Positions 41,743-53,482 of a stretch of 64,000 nucleotides of DNA are shown here, piece after piece (positions within the stretch are counted from its first letter, which is position 1; every line of letters begins with the position of its first letter). Source of the stretch: Luscinia megarhynchos (lineage: Eukaryota > Chordata > Aves > Passeriformes > Turdidae); contig JAPFBE010000013.1 of the NCBI GenBank assembly GCA_034336665.1, forward strand, positions 14,673,056 to 14,737,055. The letters run 5' to 3'. Under the pieces are notes generated by a model, which saw nothing but the letters and a program-made list of their open reading frames with translations, was not told the DNA's origin and did no database searches. Made by a program: the position numbers and the translations under genes.

Positions 41743-42180
41743 CCACAAGGATGCTCCAAGGACTGGAACTCCTCTGCTCTGGAGACAGGCTGGGAGAGCT
41801 GGGGGTGCTCAGCCTGGAGAAGAGACGGCTCCAGGGAGACCCTAGAGCCCCTGCCAGTGGCTAAAGAGGGCTCCAAAAGAGCTGAAGTGGACTTTGGGCA
41901 AGGGCCTGGAGTGACAGGACAAGGGGGAATGACTTCAAACTAACAGAGGGCAGGGTTAGATGAGATATTGTGCAGAAACTCTTGGCTGTGAGGGTGTTGA
42001 GGCTGTGGCACAGGCTGTCCAGAGAAGCTGTGTCAGCCCCATCCCTTGGAAATGTTTAAGGGCAGGTTGGATGGTTCTTGTAGCAACCTGGTCTAGTGGA
42101 AGGTGTCACTTCCCATGGCAGGGAGTTTAGAACCAAAGATATTTTAGGTCTCTTCCAACCAAAACCATTCTTATTCAATG
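41743..42180 (+). mobile_element. CR1 LINE 3' portion with end of ORF2 region
   Basis: The longest sense CR1 in the window (about 440 bases). It begins in the last part of the ORF2 region; one frame shows LGELGVLSLEKRRLQGD, which resembles the C-terminal part of CR1 reverse transcriptase. It runs through CTGGAGTGACAGGACAAGGG, GAGGCTGTGGCACAGGCTGT and GGTCTAGTGGAAGGTGTCAC to a decayed tail. Frameshifts and stops are present. Confidence 0.93.
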
Positions 42181-43088
42181 ATGAATATTTCTAATTCATG
42201 TCCAATCTCAGTGCTTTAGGTTTTTGTTTCTAGACTAATGGTTTCTCTTTCCCTTTTTCCCAGATCCACACCAGTACAGTCCATGGGAATCAAAGTTTTT
42301 CCTGAAGTAAATGTGGGAAAGCATCAAGTGAAACTGGTGCAGTTATTAGTCCTGCTGGCAGTCTGTAAGAAATGCAGTCAATATGGCACTGTCCTGCAGG
42401 TTATCCAATGTGAATATGTGGATAGATGTAACTACTAATGACTAAGCAGACTTCCTCTGCTGCACCAGGAAACCAGCACAACACAAGGTTATTGGCATTT
42501 ACCAGAATCTTGGTTATCCTGGAGTTTTCCTTCCCAGTTATATCCTGTGAGCTGTGAGCAGCACAGCATTGCTGTGGCCATTGAAAGCTGGGCATTGGGT
42601 ACTTACTGAATTCCATTTCTGGCTGCCTCCCCCTCCACAACACAGACCAAAGCTGCTGATTGCCTTTGCACAAAAGATTACTCTTGACCTGTCTCTTTTC
42701 TTAGCAGCATTTCATTTGCTTTCTGCCTTATAAATCCTGCATGCATCTCATGGCAAATAACATAGATATCTGTGTTCTCCATTAAATAGGACACTGGCTT
42801 CTTTTCTCCAGCCCTTTAGTCCTATCTCACCATTGTAAAGTCATGAGCTTCTTTTCCTCTCTCCTGCAGTGTTTGCTTTTGGCCCGGAATAGCTGGGGAA
42901 TTTCCACTTAAAAATTATTTATCAGGAAGCCTACATGGTGATCCATAAATGTCAGAGTCTTTTAATCTGAGAGACAAATCTTATGTGGTGTGTGGGAATA
43001 ATGGGTCAGGGTTGCTGGTCAACACGTTTTTCTTTGTCCTTTCTCAAAGTCACTTCTGACTCCAGAGCTTTATGCAAAATGTTGAGTT
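42181..43088. other. Intergenic, nothing recognisable
   Basis: No repeat or gene identified between two CR1 copies. Confidence 0.55.
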
Positions 43089-43300
43089 TCATAATCATAG
43101 GATGGTTTGTGTTGGAAAAGACATTAAAGACCATCCAGTCCAACTCCCCTGCCATGGGCAGGTTGCTCCAAGTCCCACTTAGCCTGGCCTTGAACACTTC
43201 CAGGAGTGGAACAGCCACAGCTCCACTGGACAACCTGTGCCAGGACCACACCACCCTCACAGGAAAGTATTTAATCATCTAAGCTCTCCCTTCAATTCCC
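43089..43300 (-). mobile_element. CR1 LINE 3' end
   Basis: Antisense: TCATAATCATAGGATGGTTT, GTGTTGGAAAAGACATTAAA, CTGCCATGGGCAGGTTGCTC (the 'acaccttccactagaccag' block is missing between these) and AGCCTGGCCTTGAACACTTC. A small internal deletion is therefore visible. Confidence 0.92.
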
Positions 43301-43371
43301 TGTAAGAACAAGAAGGAGGATCAATGGGGGCCCAGAGGGTTTGACTGCCTCAAAATATATCAAAACAATAT

Positions 43372-43995
43372 TGTTAGGGGGCAAGTGGGTGCCATAAATT
43401 TATAGCTTTACCTACACAGCTTCTGGTGTTTTATTCTGTGCTGCAGCTGAGTGCCTTGGTTGGCTGCTTGCTGATCTCCATGGTGGCAATGTTGCCAGAA
43501 TTATTTTTGCTTTTATTATATTCTATATATTCTTTACACATATATTTGTAGCTAGTCCCAGTACTTGTGCCTACCTTTTCCCTGGGCAGAAAGACAAAAC
43601 CCTTTCCAGACCTCTAAGCCCCAGCAGGTACAAGGTCCCCTATCCTATCTTGGTTCTTCCTGGGAACCAAGGTTGAAAACAGCTTTTTGAGACACATTTT
43701 CATAAACAAAATTTAGATGCCCATCTGAGGGTAAGGATGTAGGAAGGGGCTGAAGTGGGGAGGAGTTGCCTCACTACTTGTGCTCCTAATTGGAGATTTT
43801 TGTCAATTATGCTAATTGGCTAAATATATAAAACTGTATTCACCCCATGTGGGGGTGGGCATTTGGGAATTTGGCATTTGGGCATTTAGACATTTTTCAT
43901 ATCTGCCCTTGGAGGCCTCCAGTAAAGACTAGTCTTTATATTACCTCCCAGACTAATATTATCTCAAAAGTGTGCTTCATTTCTAGGTTCTCAAA
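43372..43995 (+). mobile_element. LTR-like block, plus strand
   Basis: TTGTCAATTATGCTAATTGG, then CTAAATATATAAAACTGTAT, gives a TATA-type promoter core (43815-43838). About 90 bases later comes GGCCTCCAGTAAAGACTAGT with an AGTAAA poly(A)-signal variant, then CTCCCAGACTAATATTATCT and GTGCTTCATTTCTAGG. This order fits U3-R-U5 of a songbird LTR as I remember it. The left edge (TGTTAGGGGGCAAGTGGG at 43372) is a guess, and no target duplication was found. No viral genes are present. Confidence 0.5.
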
Positions 43996-46525
43996 GGCAT
44001 CAGCATCACCTCTCGTGGTGGTTTCCAGGCTGTTAATGAGCAGGCACCCAAAAACAGCCTCCAAGGCACACCCTGGGGATGTGCCCACCTTGCACACGCT
44101 GATGAGGTCTCTGTCTGGAGGCTGTGCAATTGTCCTTGCAGCAACATCTGGAGCCCAGTCCCGTCCTTATCTTCTTGTCAGGTCAGTGGGGCTGGGCAGT
44201 GATGGAGGAGTGTGACCACAGCTGAGCCAGGATGTGTTTTTGGGAGTCACTTCACACATGACGTGACACCATGGCTCCACTCACTGCACTGCAGAGTTTT
44301 GGTATTGGTGGTGTGAGAGCAGCACTGCCCTGGAGCCTGGGAGGAGGGATGGAGCAGCACAGCAAGGATTTGGCAGAGGCTGGGCTTCGAAATGAGCAAA
44401 AGGGATCGATTCTGAAATCCTAATCCTACTGATGTGATCTCCTAGTAGATTTTTTGGAGACAGCTTCTAAGCTCAACTTTGCATAATACTGGTAGAAAAA
44501 GGTTTTTGCTGTTCAAATTACCTCTGCATTCAGTTGTCTGAGTCCAATGTTTGGCTCTGTGTTCTGAGGTGAAATCCACGTGTATTGTGTGACAGAGGGG
44601 TTTTGGCAGCCTGGATGTTTTCAGATTTGTCTCTGTAAGTTGTAATTAGCCGTTGAGGACTTTTGACCTAACAGAACAGAACAGTTTCAGATTATCTTCC
44701 CCTAATTTGTGACAGTAATTTCTGAGAAGGGCAAGACCTACCTGAAAACCCAGCTCTGCCTTTGTGCGTGGGTAGAGCTTTGTGTGAGTCTAAGCTGGTC
44801 TCAGTCACCACCATCCCCCTTCTGGCAGATCTGGAGGGTAAAAAGTCCCCAGACCTCTCCTGCCACCGCAGTGATGCCACTCAGAGATGTGATGCAATGT
44901 TTCCCCCAGCAGCAAGGTCTCCATTGCACAGACTGCTTCCATTTCTTCATTTCCTCTGCCTTAGCCTGATGTCATCTCCTGCTCTCACTCCCACCTAGCG
45001 ACCTTTGCATCCTCAAAGCACTTTCATTTTAATTACTTTTATCAGTACTCACTGGCAAATCTCTGTTGTGAGAACAACTCATTCCTGTGTCTGGTGGAAA
45101 CTGGGTCTTGGTCACAAAAAGGGGATAAAGTGCAATATTGCAGCATTATACAAAATTAGCTGCTTATGACACTCACAGATTTACAGGTCTGAAGACAATA
45201 AACACCTAAACTTTTGACTCCCAGAACCTGTAAGGGATTCTGAAGCCTTGAGCATGGGATGGACTCACATTAAGCTTTGCAGAGAGGTCGGACTTCTTAA
45301 GATGCTGCTCCAAATTTGGCTGAAACTGAACATAAAGGAACACTATTTCTATCTAGGAGCTGTCTGATAGTCAGTAATAAGCAAAACTTAACAGGTAGGA
45401 GCCTACAGAGCATTAAAAGGTTAAACAAAGGACACTGTGATGTCCTGAGCTGAATTCTTCTGCCTAGGAGAGGTCGTCAGACTGGGAGGGGACTGGATAT
45501 CTGGGGTGTGTCTGGAGTATGATGTGTCAGTGAGTGGCAGTTTCTTCCTAAGAATTTGTTGCCATCAAGACAAATCATCTTGTGTAAGTCTTTGGAGTAA
45601 TGAAAATAAAATTGTTCCTTCTTACCACATTTTCCTGGGATGTGCTCCCACCACAAGGCCAGAAGAGAGCAAGTCCCCTGAGGAAACCATTGACAATTTC
45701 ACCTCAAATTGGCACAGATTGCTCAAAGCAAGGCCAGGCACTTTTGTTGCAACAACTTGCCACAAGATTTTTGCCTGCTTTTTCTCTTTTAAGGAATTTT
45801 TTTCATACTTCCCATTCAGCCAGTTACAGCTCACTTTGTTGCTTGCCATTTTAATGCCACTATAATCCCACGACTCTGTCACCAACTAACTTTTCTTCTA
45901 AGGGTGTAGCTGATCGTGCAGCAAGGCTGGAATTAGGGAAGGGGCAATGTAAGCTGGTTGAGCATTTTAAACCACACATTCCTCCCCTCACTTTTCTTTA
46001 GAGTTTAATTTTTAAAATGTTCTGTAGGGTTTTTTTGCCAAAAACCAGTTCATCACCATTTTTTGGTGAAATTTCACAGCTGGGGACTTTCCATGGTTAT
46101 TTGGAAAAAGTGATGCAAACTGTAAATCATGTCTTAATTTGACCTAAAATATCTAAGCCTCAGACAGTATGTCATCATACTGAAGATGATACACATGCTC
46201 AGAAACTTAGCAGGTATCCTTTGAAAACTCTCACCTGCAATAGAAGTCCCATTTATTTCTATAAAAGATAATTAAATTCTATAGCTGATCCTAAAATGAG
46301 ACAATTCAATTTATCCATCAGATATATCTTTTTTCTCCTTCCTGACTGATAACAGGACCATACAAGAGAACAACTAGGGAGAAATAAATGGCTGTTGAAT
46401 AATTTTAATGGGATTTCAATAAGCAACTGGTAAATTAGGTAAGTTTCTTTTGATTTGTTGGTCCAATACAGAAAAGGCATAGCCTGGAGTTCAAAACCTA
46501 CATCTTCAGCTAAATAAAAGAACAC
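43996..46525. other. Intergenic, no supported gene
   Basis: Locally GC-richer (44000-45000) with several overlapping short frames in different phases, none with a recognisable product. CATCCTCAAAGCACTTTCAT (45010) weakly resembles old SINE sequence. No CR1. Confidence 0.5.
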
Positions 46526-48180
46526 GGAGTCATGGAATAATTTGGGTTGCAAGAAACCTCAAAGATAATCCAGTTCAATGCCCCCTGCCATGGGCAGGGA
46601 CACCTTCCACTAGACCAGGTTGCTCCAAGCTCCATCCAGCCTGGCCTTGAACATTTCCAGGGATGGGGCAGCCACAGCTTCCCAGGACAAGCTGTGCCAC
46701 AGACTCAGCATCCTCAGAGCCAAGAAATTTCTTCCCAATATCCCATCTAACCCTGCCTTCTGTCAATGGGAAGCCATTGCCCCTTGTCCTGTCACTCCAG
46801 GCCCTTGCCCAAAGCCTCTCTCCAGGTCTCTTGGAGCCCCTTCAGGCTCTGGCAGGGGCTCTGAGGTCTTCCTAAAGCCTTCTCTCCCCCAGGCTGAACA
46901 TCCCCAGCTCCCCCAGCCTGTCCCCAGAGCAGAGGAGCTGCAGTCCTTGGAGCATCTCCTTGGCCTCTTCTCTGCTGGACCACTTGCCAGTAAAAACCAT
47001 GACAAAACATAATTTTGTATCTCCACATCCTGGGTAACCAAGTCTCCCATCTCCTTATAAAGAGACATACATTTTTCCTAGTCTTTCTTTTATCACCAAA
47101 ATACCTTTAGAAGCTTTCCTTGTTGCCCTTGCATCCCTTGCCAGATTTAATTCTCCTTGGGCTTTTACTTTCCTAACCTGATCCCTGGCTGCTCAGACAA
47201 CCTCTCTGCATTCCTCCCATGTTACCTTTCCTCACTTCCATTCTCAGGAGGCTTTTTTTAGTGTTTGACTTTGTCCAGGTACTCCTTGTTCCTCCATGTA
47301 GGCCTCCTGGTGTTTGTGCCTGAATTCCTCTTTGCTGGGATGCATTGCTCCCGAGCTTGGATGAGATGATCCTTGAATATTTAACAGCTTTGTTAAGCCC
47401 CTCTTCCTTCTGGGGCTTTATCCCATGATACTCCTCCAAGAAGATCCCTGAGGACACCAAAGGCTGTTCTCTTGAAATCCAGGACAGTGTCCTTCCTAAA
47501 GAGCCTGTATCCCACCATCCCAACACTGCAGGCACAGCACCATCCCACCACATCTCCATGGTCCTGATCAGCTGGCAGTGCTGCACGTCTCCTCTTGTCC
47601 TCCCCAAGCTGTGTGCATTTGCACAGAGGCATTTAAGCTGACCTGTGACTGACTTCAGGTGCTCTTCTGCTGACCTGTGATCTCTCTCCAGGTTCTGGGC
47701 ATCTGTTGCTGGCCTTGGCACCAAACTGGTGGGAGTGGGATGGATTGAGGTTCTCTTCCCCCAGCAACTTCAGTTTACAGCCCTCCTCACCAGGATGGCC
47801 AGCTTAGAACCAGAATTGCTTTTTCCCTTTTCTGACAGAAGGACCCCATCAGTCCCCAGCAGAGCAGGTTTCTCAAAGCAAGTCTCACACTCTAAATATC
47901 TGAATCCCTGGCTGTGGCACTAGTCCTGTGAGGATTAGTGGAATCCCCAGATTCAACTGGGCTGGTCAGACCCCTTCCCTTTGACCAGGAGCACCCTGGA
48001 AAAAACTACCTGCACTCCCTCCCACCACCAGAGCCAGGGCTCTGCAATCCTTCTTGGTGCTGCTCATACTCCTCCTGGCTCCATCCCTGGTGCTCACACG
48101 AAATACTGGCCATGGATCACAGTCAGGGTGACATCCCTGGTACAACACCCTCCTGTCACAGGCTGCTGCTGGGGAGAGGG
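46526..48180 (-). mobile_element. Degenerate CR1 LINE with ORF1 and ORF2 remnants, reverse transcriptase deleted
   Basis: Read on the minus strand from 48180 down. (1) ORF1 esterase-like remnants: STKKDCRALALVVGGSAG and, near 47860-47765, LLGTDGVLLSEKGK followed by LAILVRRAVN and a stop, where the family has an HLS-type catalytic block. (2) ORF2 endonuclease start, VTGQLKCLCANAHSLG and MEMWWDG, then GMVGYRLFRKD. (3) After an internal deletion, FGVLRDLLGGVSWDKAPEGR and a frameshifted linker (QVRKVKAQGELNLARD). (4) GDLVTQD near 47040. (5) A jump at about 46990 directly to the 3' UTR and tail. The whole reverse transcriptase is missing, so the element is dead. Full CR1 is about 4.5 kb; this is about 1.65 kb. 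Confidence 0.85.
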
Positions 48181-50675
48181 GTAAAGTTTGAGAGATTCTC
48201 ATGGGTTTATTTTCTAATCTCAGATCATTGCATCACTCTTCTGAGTGTTTCCCAACAAAAATACGGGACAGAATGTTTAGCTAAATTAAGAATGCAAATG
48301 CACGTCATTCAGTGGAAATTTATCAGATGTCTCAGTTAAATGACATCTTACCAAAACTGTGTTCTCTGCTTTTGAAACCTGACATAAGGCATTGTACAAC
48401 TTTTTTATTATTCCTTTATTATTAAAAATAAAAATCCTCAGACTTTGCATCTTGAAGGGATTAATAGGACTATATTCATGATAGATATTTAAAATAGGGA
48501 TTTAGAATAATTTAAACTTAAATTTCCCCAAAATGCAATGGGACAACATAGACACTACATCAAGCTTATTTTGAACGAGTATCTGAAGTCTACTGAAAAG
48601 CAACTTCATGGTAAGGGAAATAATTAATATTACAAGTATATGATACTATATTGCAATAAAAATTTTACATTCTGTAGATATTCAAGCGAAGAAAAACCAC
48701 AGAATTTTCTTTCTTTTTAAACCATGTTCTCAAATTAGACCTTAAAACCTATATTTAGACTCTTCAAGGCTAATAATATTTCAAAGGTACCGAGCACCTC
48801 TGCTTTCCATGGCCACAGAAAGCTGAGATCACACTTCTCAGAAAACCTAAACATGGTTGTAGGAACCCAGTTTTGACTCATATGTCTGCAAATTTCACTC
48901 AGTAGAACTGTGTCTCTAAGGACAAACTAAACTGAGCTCCAAAGCAGAGTAAACCCCAATGCTTCAGGGGGTTGTTAAAGATGTACACGGTAGTTGTGAT
49001 CCTCTACAGGGATATGTAGGTTTATCAAGGAATTTGACCACAAAAACTATGGCAAAGGTGCATCCAGGAAAGGTAACCAACAGTAACAAAGTTTATTAAC
49101 TCTCTTGTGTGCCCAGAATGTAGAGGCTGGTATTGAGTCCTTATAAATTCTATCATAAGGAATCAAGCAACACCTGAACATTTCTCCCTACCCTGCTCTG
49201 AATCCAGCTAGGGCCACTCCAGCAAAGAGCAGAGCTCATACCAGGATGAAAAAATCTCATTTTTCTGTCTTTTCCACTTTATTTCAGTTGAAGGCACCCT
49301 TCTGCCATTTCGAGGTTTCTCATGGTTTCAGTCTAGAGACATTGCAGAATTCCTCATTTCTTGCAGCTCTCCATGGTCTGCTGGAACCATCCCCATGAAA
49401 AGAAAAACAAAACAAAACAGTGTCTGAGGTAAAGAAACCTGTACAGCTCAGAGCAGTCTTCTGCAAATGCAAGGTGCATTTGGAGCAGCAGCTGGGTCAT
49501 GGTTTTTCTTGCAGGCACCTGACCACTGTTGAAATGCCAGTGGACCATCTCCAGATGAAAATGCCCTCTTCTTACCACTGGCTTTTCTCCTAAAACCCAC
49601 AGCTCATAGCAAAAGGAGGATGGGGTGGTGTTTGGGTTCCATCTCTGGAGCAGATTTCATTTGTGTTAAGTCTCAAATCCATGGGGGATTTGCCAGATTC
49701 CTACTCCTTTTCCAGGAGGAAGCTGAAGGAGCAATCCATCTTCTCCATTGTTCTTTTGAACTCAGAAATGCAGCAGTAACTTAGGGAACAAAAAGTAATA
49801 CAAAACATACACTGCAGGATATTTGGGGTCAGGTTTTCCATTCCTGGTGTATCAATTGCATCAACTGCATGCATCACACACAAAGCATGAGCCTGATTCC
49901 ACACAGATCCCCCAGAGTCTTCCCTGGGACTGGCAATACTATTGCAGCAGAAAGTTGTTGCATTTCCTGTAGTCCCCAGTATGTTGACTTCCTATTGCTA
50001 CAGAGATGTAAATATGATAAATAACAGGGTCTGAGTCAGATTAAAGTTGTGGGACCTCAGACCAGATTACCAGTTAGATCTTTTTAAATTTTTATTTTAT
50101 TTTATTTATCTTAAAGAAGAGCTTCTAAATTTGCTGCAATTGCTAAATGTGTGTCAGGTGCTGGGCAAGCCACAGAAGATGTGACTCCTCACACATGACT
50201 TTAGATGTTTGTGTTGATGTCTGTGCCTGATTGAGCCATCCATGGCTGCCCTTGCAGCCAGTAGAGAGAAGGCATTTTCAGGCTGTGGTTCATCTGATTT
50301 CTTTTAGACACTGCCTTCCCAAGAAGGGGAATTGCACCCCAAGAGTGTCTTGGGTTACAAGGAGAGCCTGGGGTGACTCGAACCAAAGGGTGCATTTGGT
50401 CAGACTGATCCCAACCTTGTGCATGCCTCTGTTTCCCCTTCTTCAACACGGGCCCACCTTTCCACCAGGAAAATACTGGCTCATGTCAGGGAATAATTTG
50501 CACCTCACAACTGGTAGTTTCATTGTCAAGGCCCTGGGGTGTTCAGAAGTGGTATTGAATGTTTTAGACAAAGTTATAAACAAATTAATTTGTGGTAGTG
50601 CTTAAGAAGCCAGGAGGATGAAATATGATGCCATAGAGTATTACATCTAAATGGTTCCAGGGCTATTTGAACTCT
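48181..50675. other. Intergenic, nothing recognisable
   Basis: AT-rich to 48800, then mixed. No gene. ACAAAGTTTATTAACTCTCT (49087-49106) might belong to an old LTR on the minus strand, but nothing else supports it. Confidence 0.5.
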
Positions 50676-50985
50676 GATTTCATAGAAGCCTAGAAAGGTT
50701 TGGGGCAGAAGGGACTTTAAAGATCATCCAGTTCCAATGCCCAGCCATGGGCTAGGACACCTTCTATTATTCCAACTATCCAGGTTGCTCCAAGCCCTGT
50801 CCAACATGGCCTTGAATATTTCCAGGGATGGGGCAGCCACAGTTTCTCTGGGCAGCCTCTGCCAGGGCCTGACCACCCTCACAGCCAAGAAAGTCCTTCA
50901 AGTACCCAATCTAATCCTCTGTCCATCCTCTGTCTATCCAGTCTTATCCCTCTCTGCTTGAAGCTGTTTCCACTTTAATAATTTC
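50676..50985 (-). mobile_element. CR1 LINE 3' end
   Basis: Antisense: TTTCATAGAAGCCTAGAAAG, TTAAAGATCATCCAGTTCCA, CAGGTTGCTCCAAGCCCTGT and GGGATGGGGCAGCCACAGTT. It extends about 100 bases beyond the common truncation point. Confidence 0.93.
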
Positions 50986-51018
50986 AAATGGCAATGGAGA
51001 GACATTTAAGAAGCCACC

Positions 51019-51072
51019 TTTTCCATGTTACCTCCAATAAACATATTTTCCATGTTACCTCCAATAAACGTG
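51019..51072. repeat. 27-bp tandem duplication
   Basis: Two copies (51019-51045 and 51046-51072) of a unit starting TTTTCCATGTTACCTCCAAT; only their last three bases differ (ATA versus GTG). It follows the CR1 at 50676-50985 closely. On the minus strand it adds nine in-frame codons (LLEVTWK repeated) to a frame without recognisable function. Confidence 0.92.
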
Positions 51073-51423
51073 TTTTCAGGTTTCCCCAGATAATCTGTTC
51101 TGCTGTGCTTGTATTTTTTGAGCAGCAGATATAGAAATTATGACCAAATGTCAGACACTGGACTATCTGCAGTGCAGTATTGATAACTTGTTTTCTGTAG
51201 TGTTTCCCAGGACAATTTGCTAGCTTCTTTTTGAACCATTTAAAGCCTTTCTTCCATGGAATAGGACATACCAAGGCTTGATAGCAGTATTTATATTGGC
51301 CAAATTTCTCTGTCAAGCTGACAGACAAAAATGTAGATTAACTATGGATAAATCCTAGAGAGACTACATGAAGGGTGGAGAGGGAATTTTGAACTGGGCA
51401 TGTACTCACAAGGCAAGGGGAAA

Positions 51424-51575
51424 TGGAGAAGCTGTGGCTGCTCCATCCCTGGAAATGTTCAAGGCCAGGTTGGATGGGTCTTGGAGCAATTTGGTCTAGT
51501 GGAAAGTGTCCCTGCCCATGGCAGGGAGGGGAATGATCTTTTAGGTCCCTCCCAACCCAAATCATTCCATGATCA
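51424..51575 (+). mobile_element. CR1 LINE 3' end
   Basis: Sense: GAGAAGCTGTGGCTGCTCCA, GGTCTAGTGGAAAGTGTCCC, CTTTTAGGTCCCTCCCAACC and the end ATCATTCCATGATC. Confidence 0.93.
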
Positions 51576-53482
51576 TTAAAACAAACTCACACCTGAGTCA
51601 GGAACCTGCCTGGCTGCAAGGTGATCACTCCATCATGAGGTTTTGAACCATGTCCTACCAGTACCCCCCCAAGGTAGGGGGTCTGGTGGTGGTGGTGTGA
51701 AATCTTGTCCTTTTTTCTGTTTTCAGCAAAAATTCACCTCATCATGATACCAGAAAGGTAAAGTCAATATGAGCTAAGTCTGTGCAAATGAGAAATGCTC
51801 CATGGGAAGTGCTAATCAGAATAAAATAATGACAAATAATTTAAAACTTTAGTAGATGCTGACTTGTAAAGTGCTCATTGGGAAAAAAAAAAAGAAAGAA
51901 AAAAAAATTAAAAAATGTTTGGGATATTGCTGTGCTAATTCACTGCCCAAGAATTTCCCTTCTTGCAGTTTCATGACTAAGAATTCTTTCCCAATTTGTC
52001 TGTGCTGTAAGGGAGTAAATGGAAACAATCTTGACTGTTAGGGCAATAATCATTTGCACCAGGACTTTGTTGGTTTTTTTTTCCTGGAACATGAAGGTGA
52101 TCAGATTATGAATTGGAAAAAAAATATGTAAGTAAATAAAGTATAAATATACACGCTCCCAAAACATCTCCAGGTTCAGAATTGCTAACTGTTCCTCTTG
52201 AAGATTTGGAGAGGGTATTAAAAGAACTCACATATCTGCAGTGTGTCCAGTCTGCTGTTGGCAATACCTTCTGCTGCTGCTCAGGGGATCTTGATTTCTG
52301 TTTTTTTTTTGTGAACTTCTTAACAAAGACCCTCTGGAGTTTGATGTTCTCTGCTCCAGCCCCATATGACAACAAGAATAGATGTCCAATATTTATTATA
52401 GTTTATCCACCATAACCTACATACTTCCAGTATTTCTGAAGGCATTTCTGCACCCAAATAACTAATTTCATTAGGAATTTCTCATTGATAATAGAATTTA
52501 TTTTCCTAAAAGTGTCATTTTCACTAAGGTTCTGGTAGTGTCTTATGACTTCATCTCTGATCAGGGCTGTGTGAAATGTTCTACAAATATGGACTAACTG
52601 GCATAACTAGAGCAAGTAGTTAAAAATAGTGGGCAAAGAAGATTTATTCTTCTGTATATTATGTGGGAACGGAAGTACAGAAAAAATCTCCCAAGAGGGA
52701 CATAGCCAGGAACTGAAATATGCCATCCAGGTCCATGTATGATTCTCTTAGAGGCCTAGGACATAGCAAATACATCAACAGTGGATGAAATCCAAACTTT
52801 TAGACTCAAATCAAAAAAAGGTAGGATAAAGCATAAAGAGGCCTGAAGTAAGAAAACTTTAAAAAAATCGGATTTTTTATTATGAGCTGAAAGAAAAAAA
52901 AAAGAAGCCTATGTTGGTATATAAAGTTAGGAGAAATTATTAAATTAATTTAAAACTATTTTCTGAAAATCCTTATTTTGCACTTACCAAAACAAGAGCA
53001 GAGGAAATTGCAATAACTGAAGCACCAAAATGTATCTGTTGGGCATGGCCAGGAGAAGACATATCATGAATATGTATAACTGAAAGAATTGCAAAATTAA
53101 ATATAGCCTAGATGGAAAAACTCAGAAAAACTTGGATGCTGAAGAAAACACTGTGGAAGATGCTGATATCTTCCAGGCTTCCAGGTCATCCTCACCTCAT
53201 GTTTTTTGCAGCTTTACAAATCTCATTTGCATTTAATGAAATGTAAGCATTTTAAGCCTTTTGACCACAGTCCTGGTCTGGTGGATGCTCTTGCTTATGT
53301 GCATGCAGAACCCCCAGGTATTCAGGTGGGTTGTGCTCACCACTCTGTGTTGGGTACCACGTTCTGTGCTGCCAGGTGCCCTTGGGACTTCTCTTTGTGT
53401 GTTTGTTCATGGCCTGCCCTCCTGAAGATGATGGATTAAAAGAATTTTTCCCCAGGTGTTTTGAGACTTGCTGATCCAAAAT
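51576..53482. other. Intergenic, no supported gene
   Basis: An A-rich tract lies at 51880-51917. GGTGGTGGTGGTGTG at 51685 is a short repeat. Otherwise unique AT-rich sequence without recognised genes. Confidence 0.55.

Noticed and set aside
47173..47724. 183-codon minus-strand frame looking like a gene
   Set aside because: It is a frameshifted reading of the degenerate CR1; endonuclease-type motifs appear in two frames with deletions.
49087..49320. Possible antisense LTR with a TTTATT signal
   Set aside because: Only one short motif; no edges, no duplication, no partner copy in the window.
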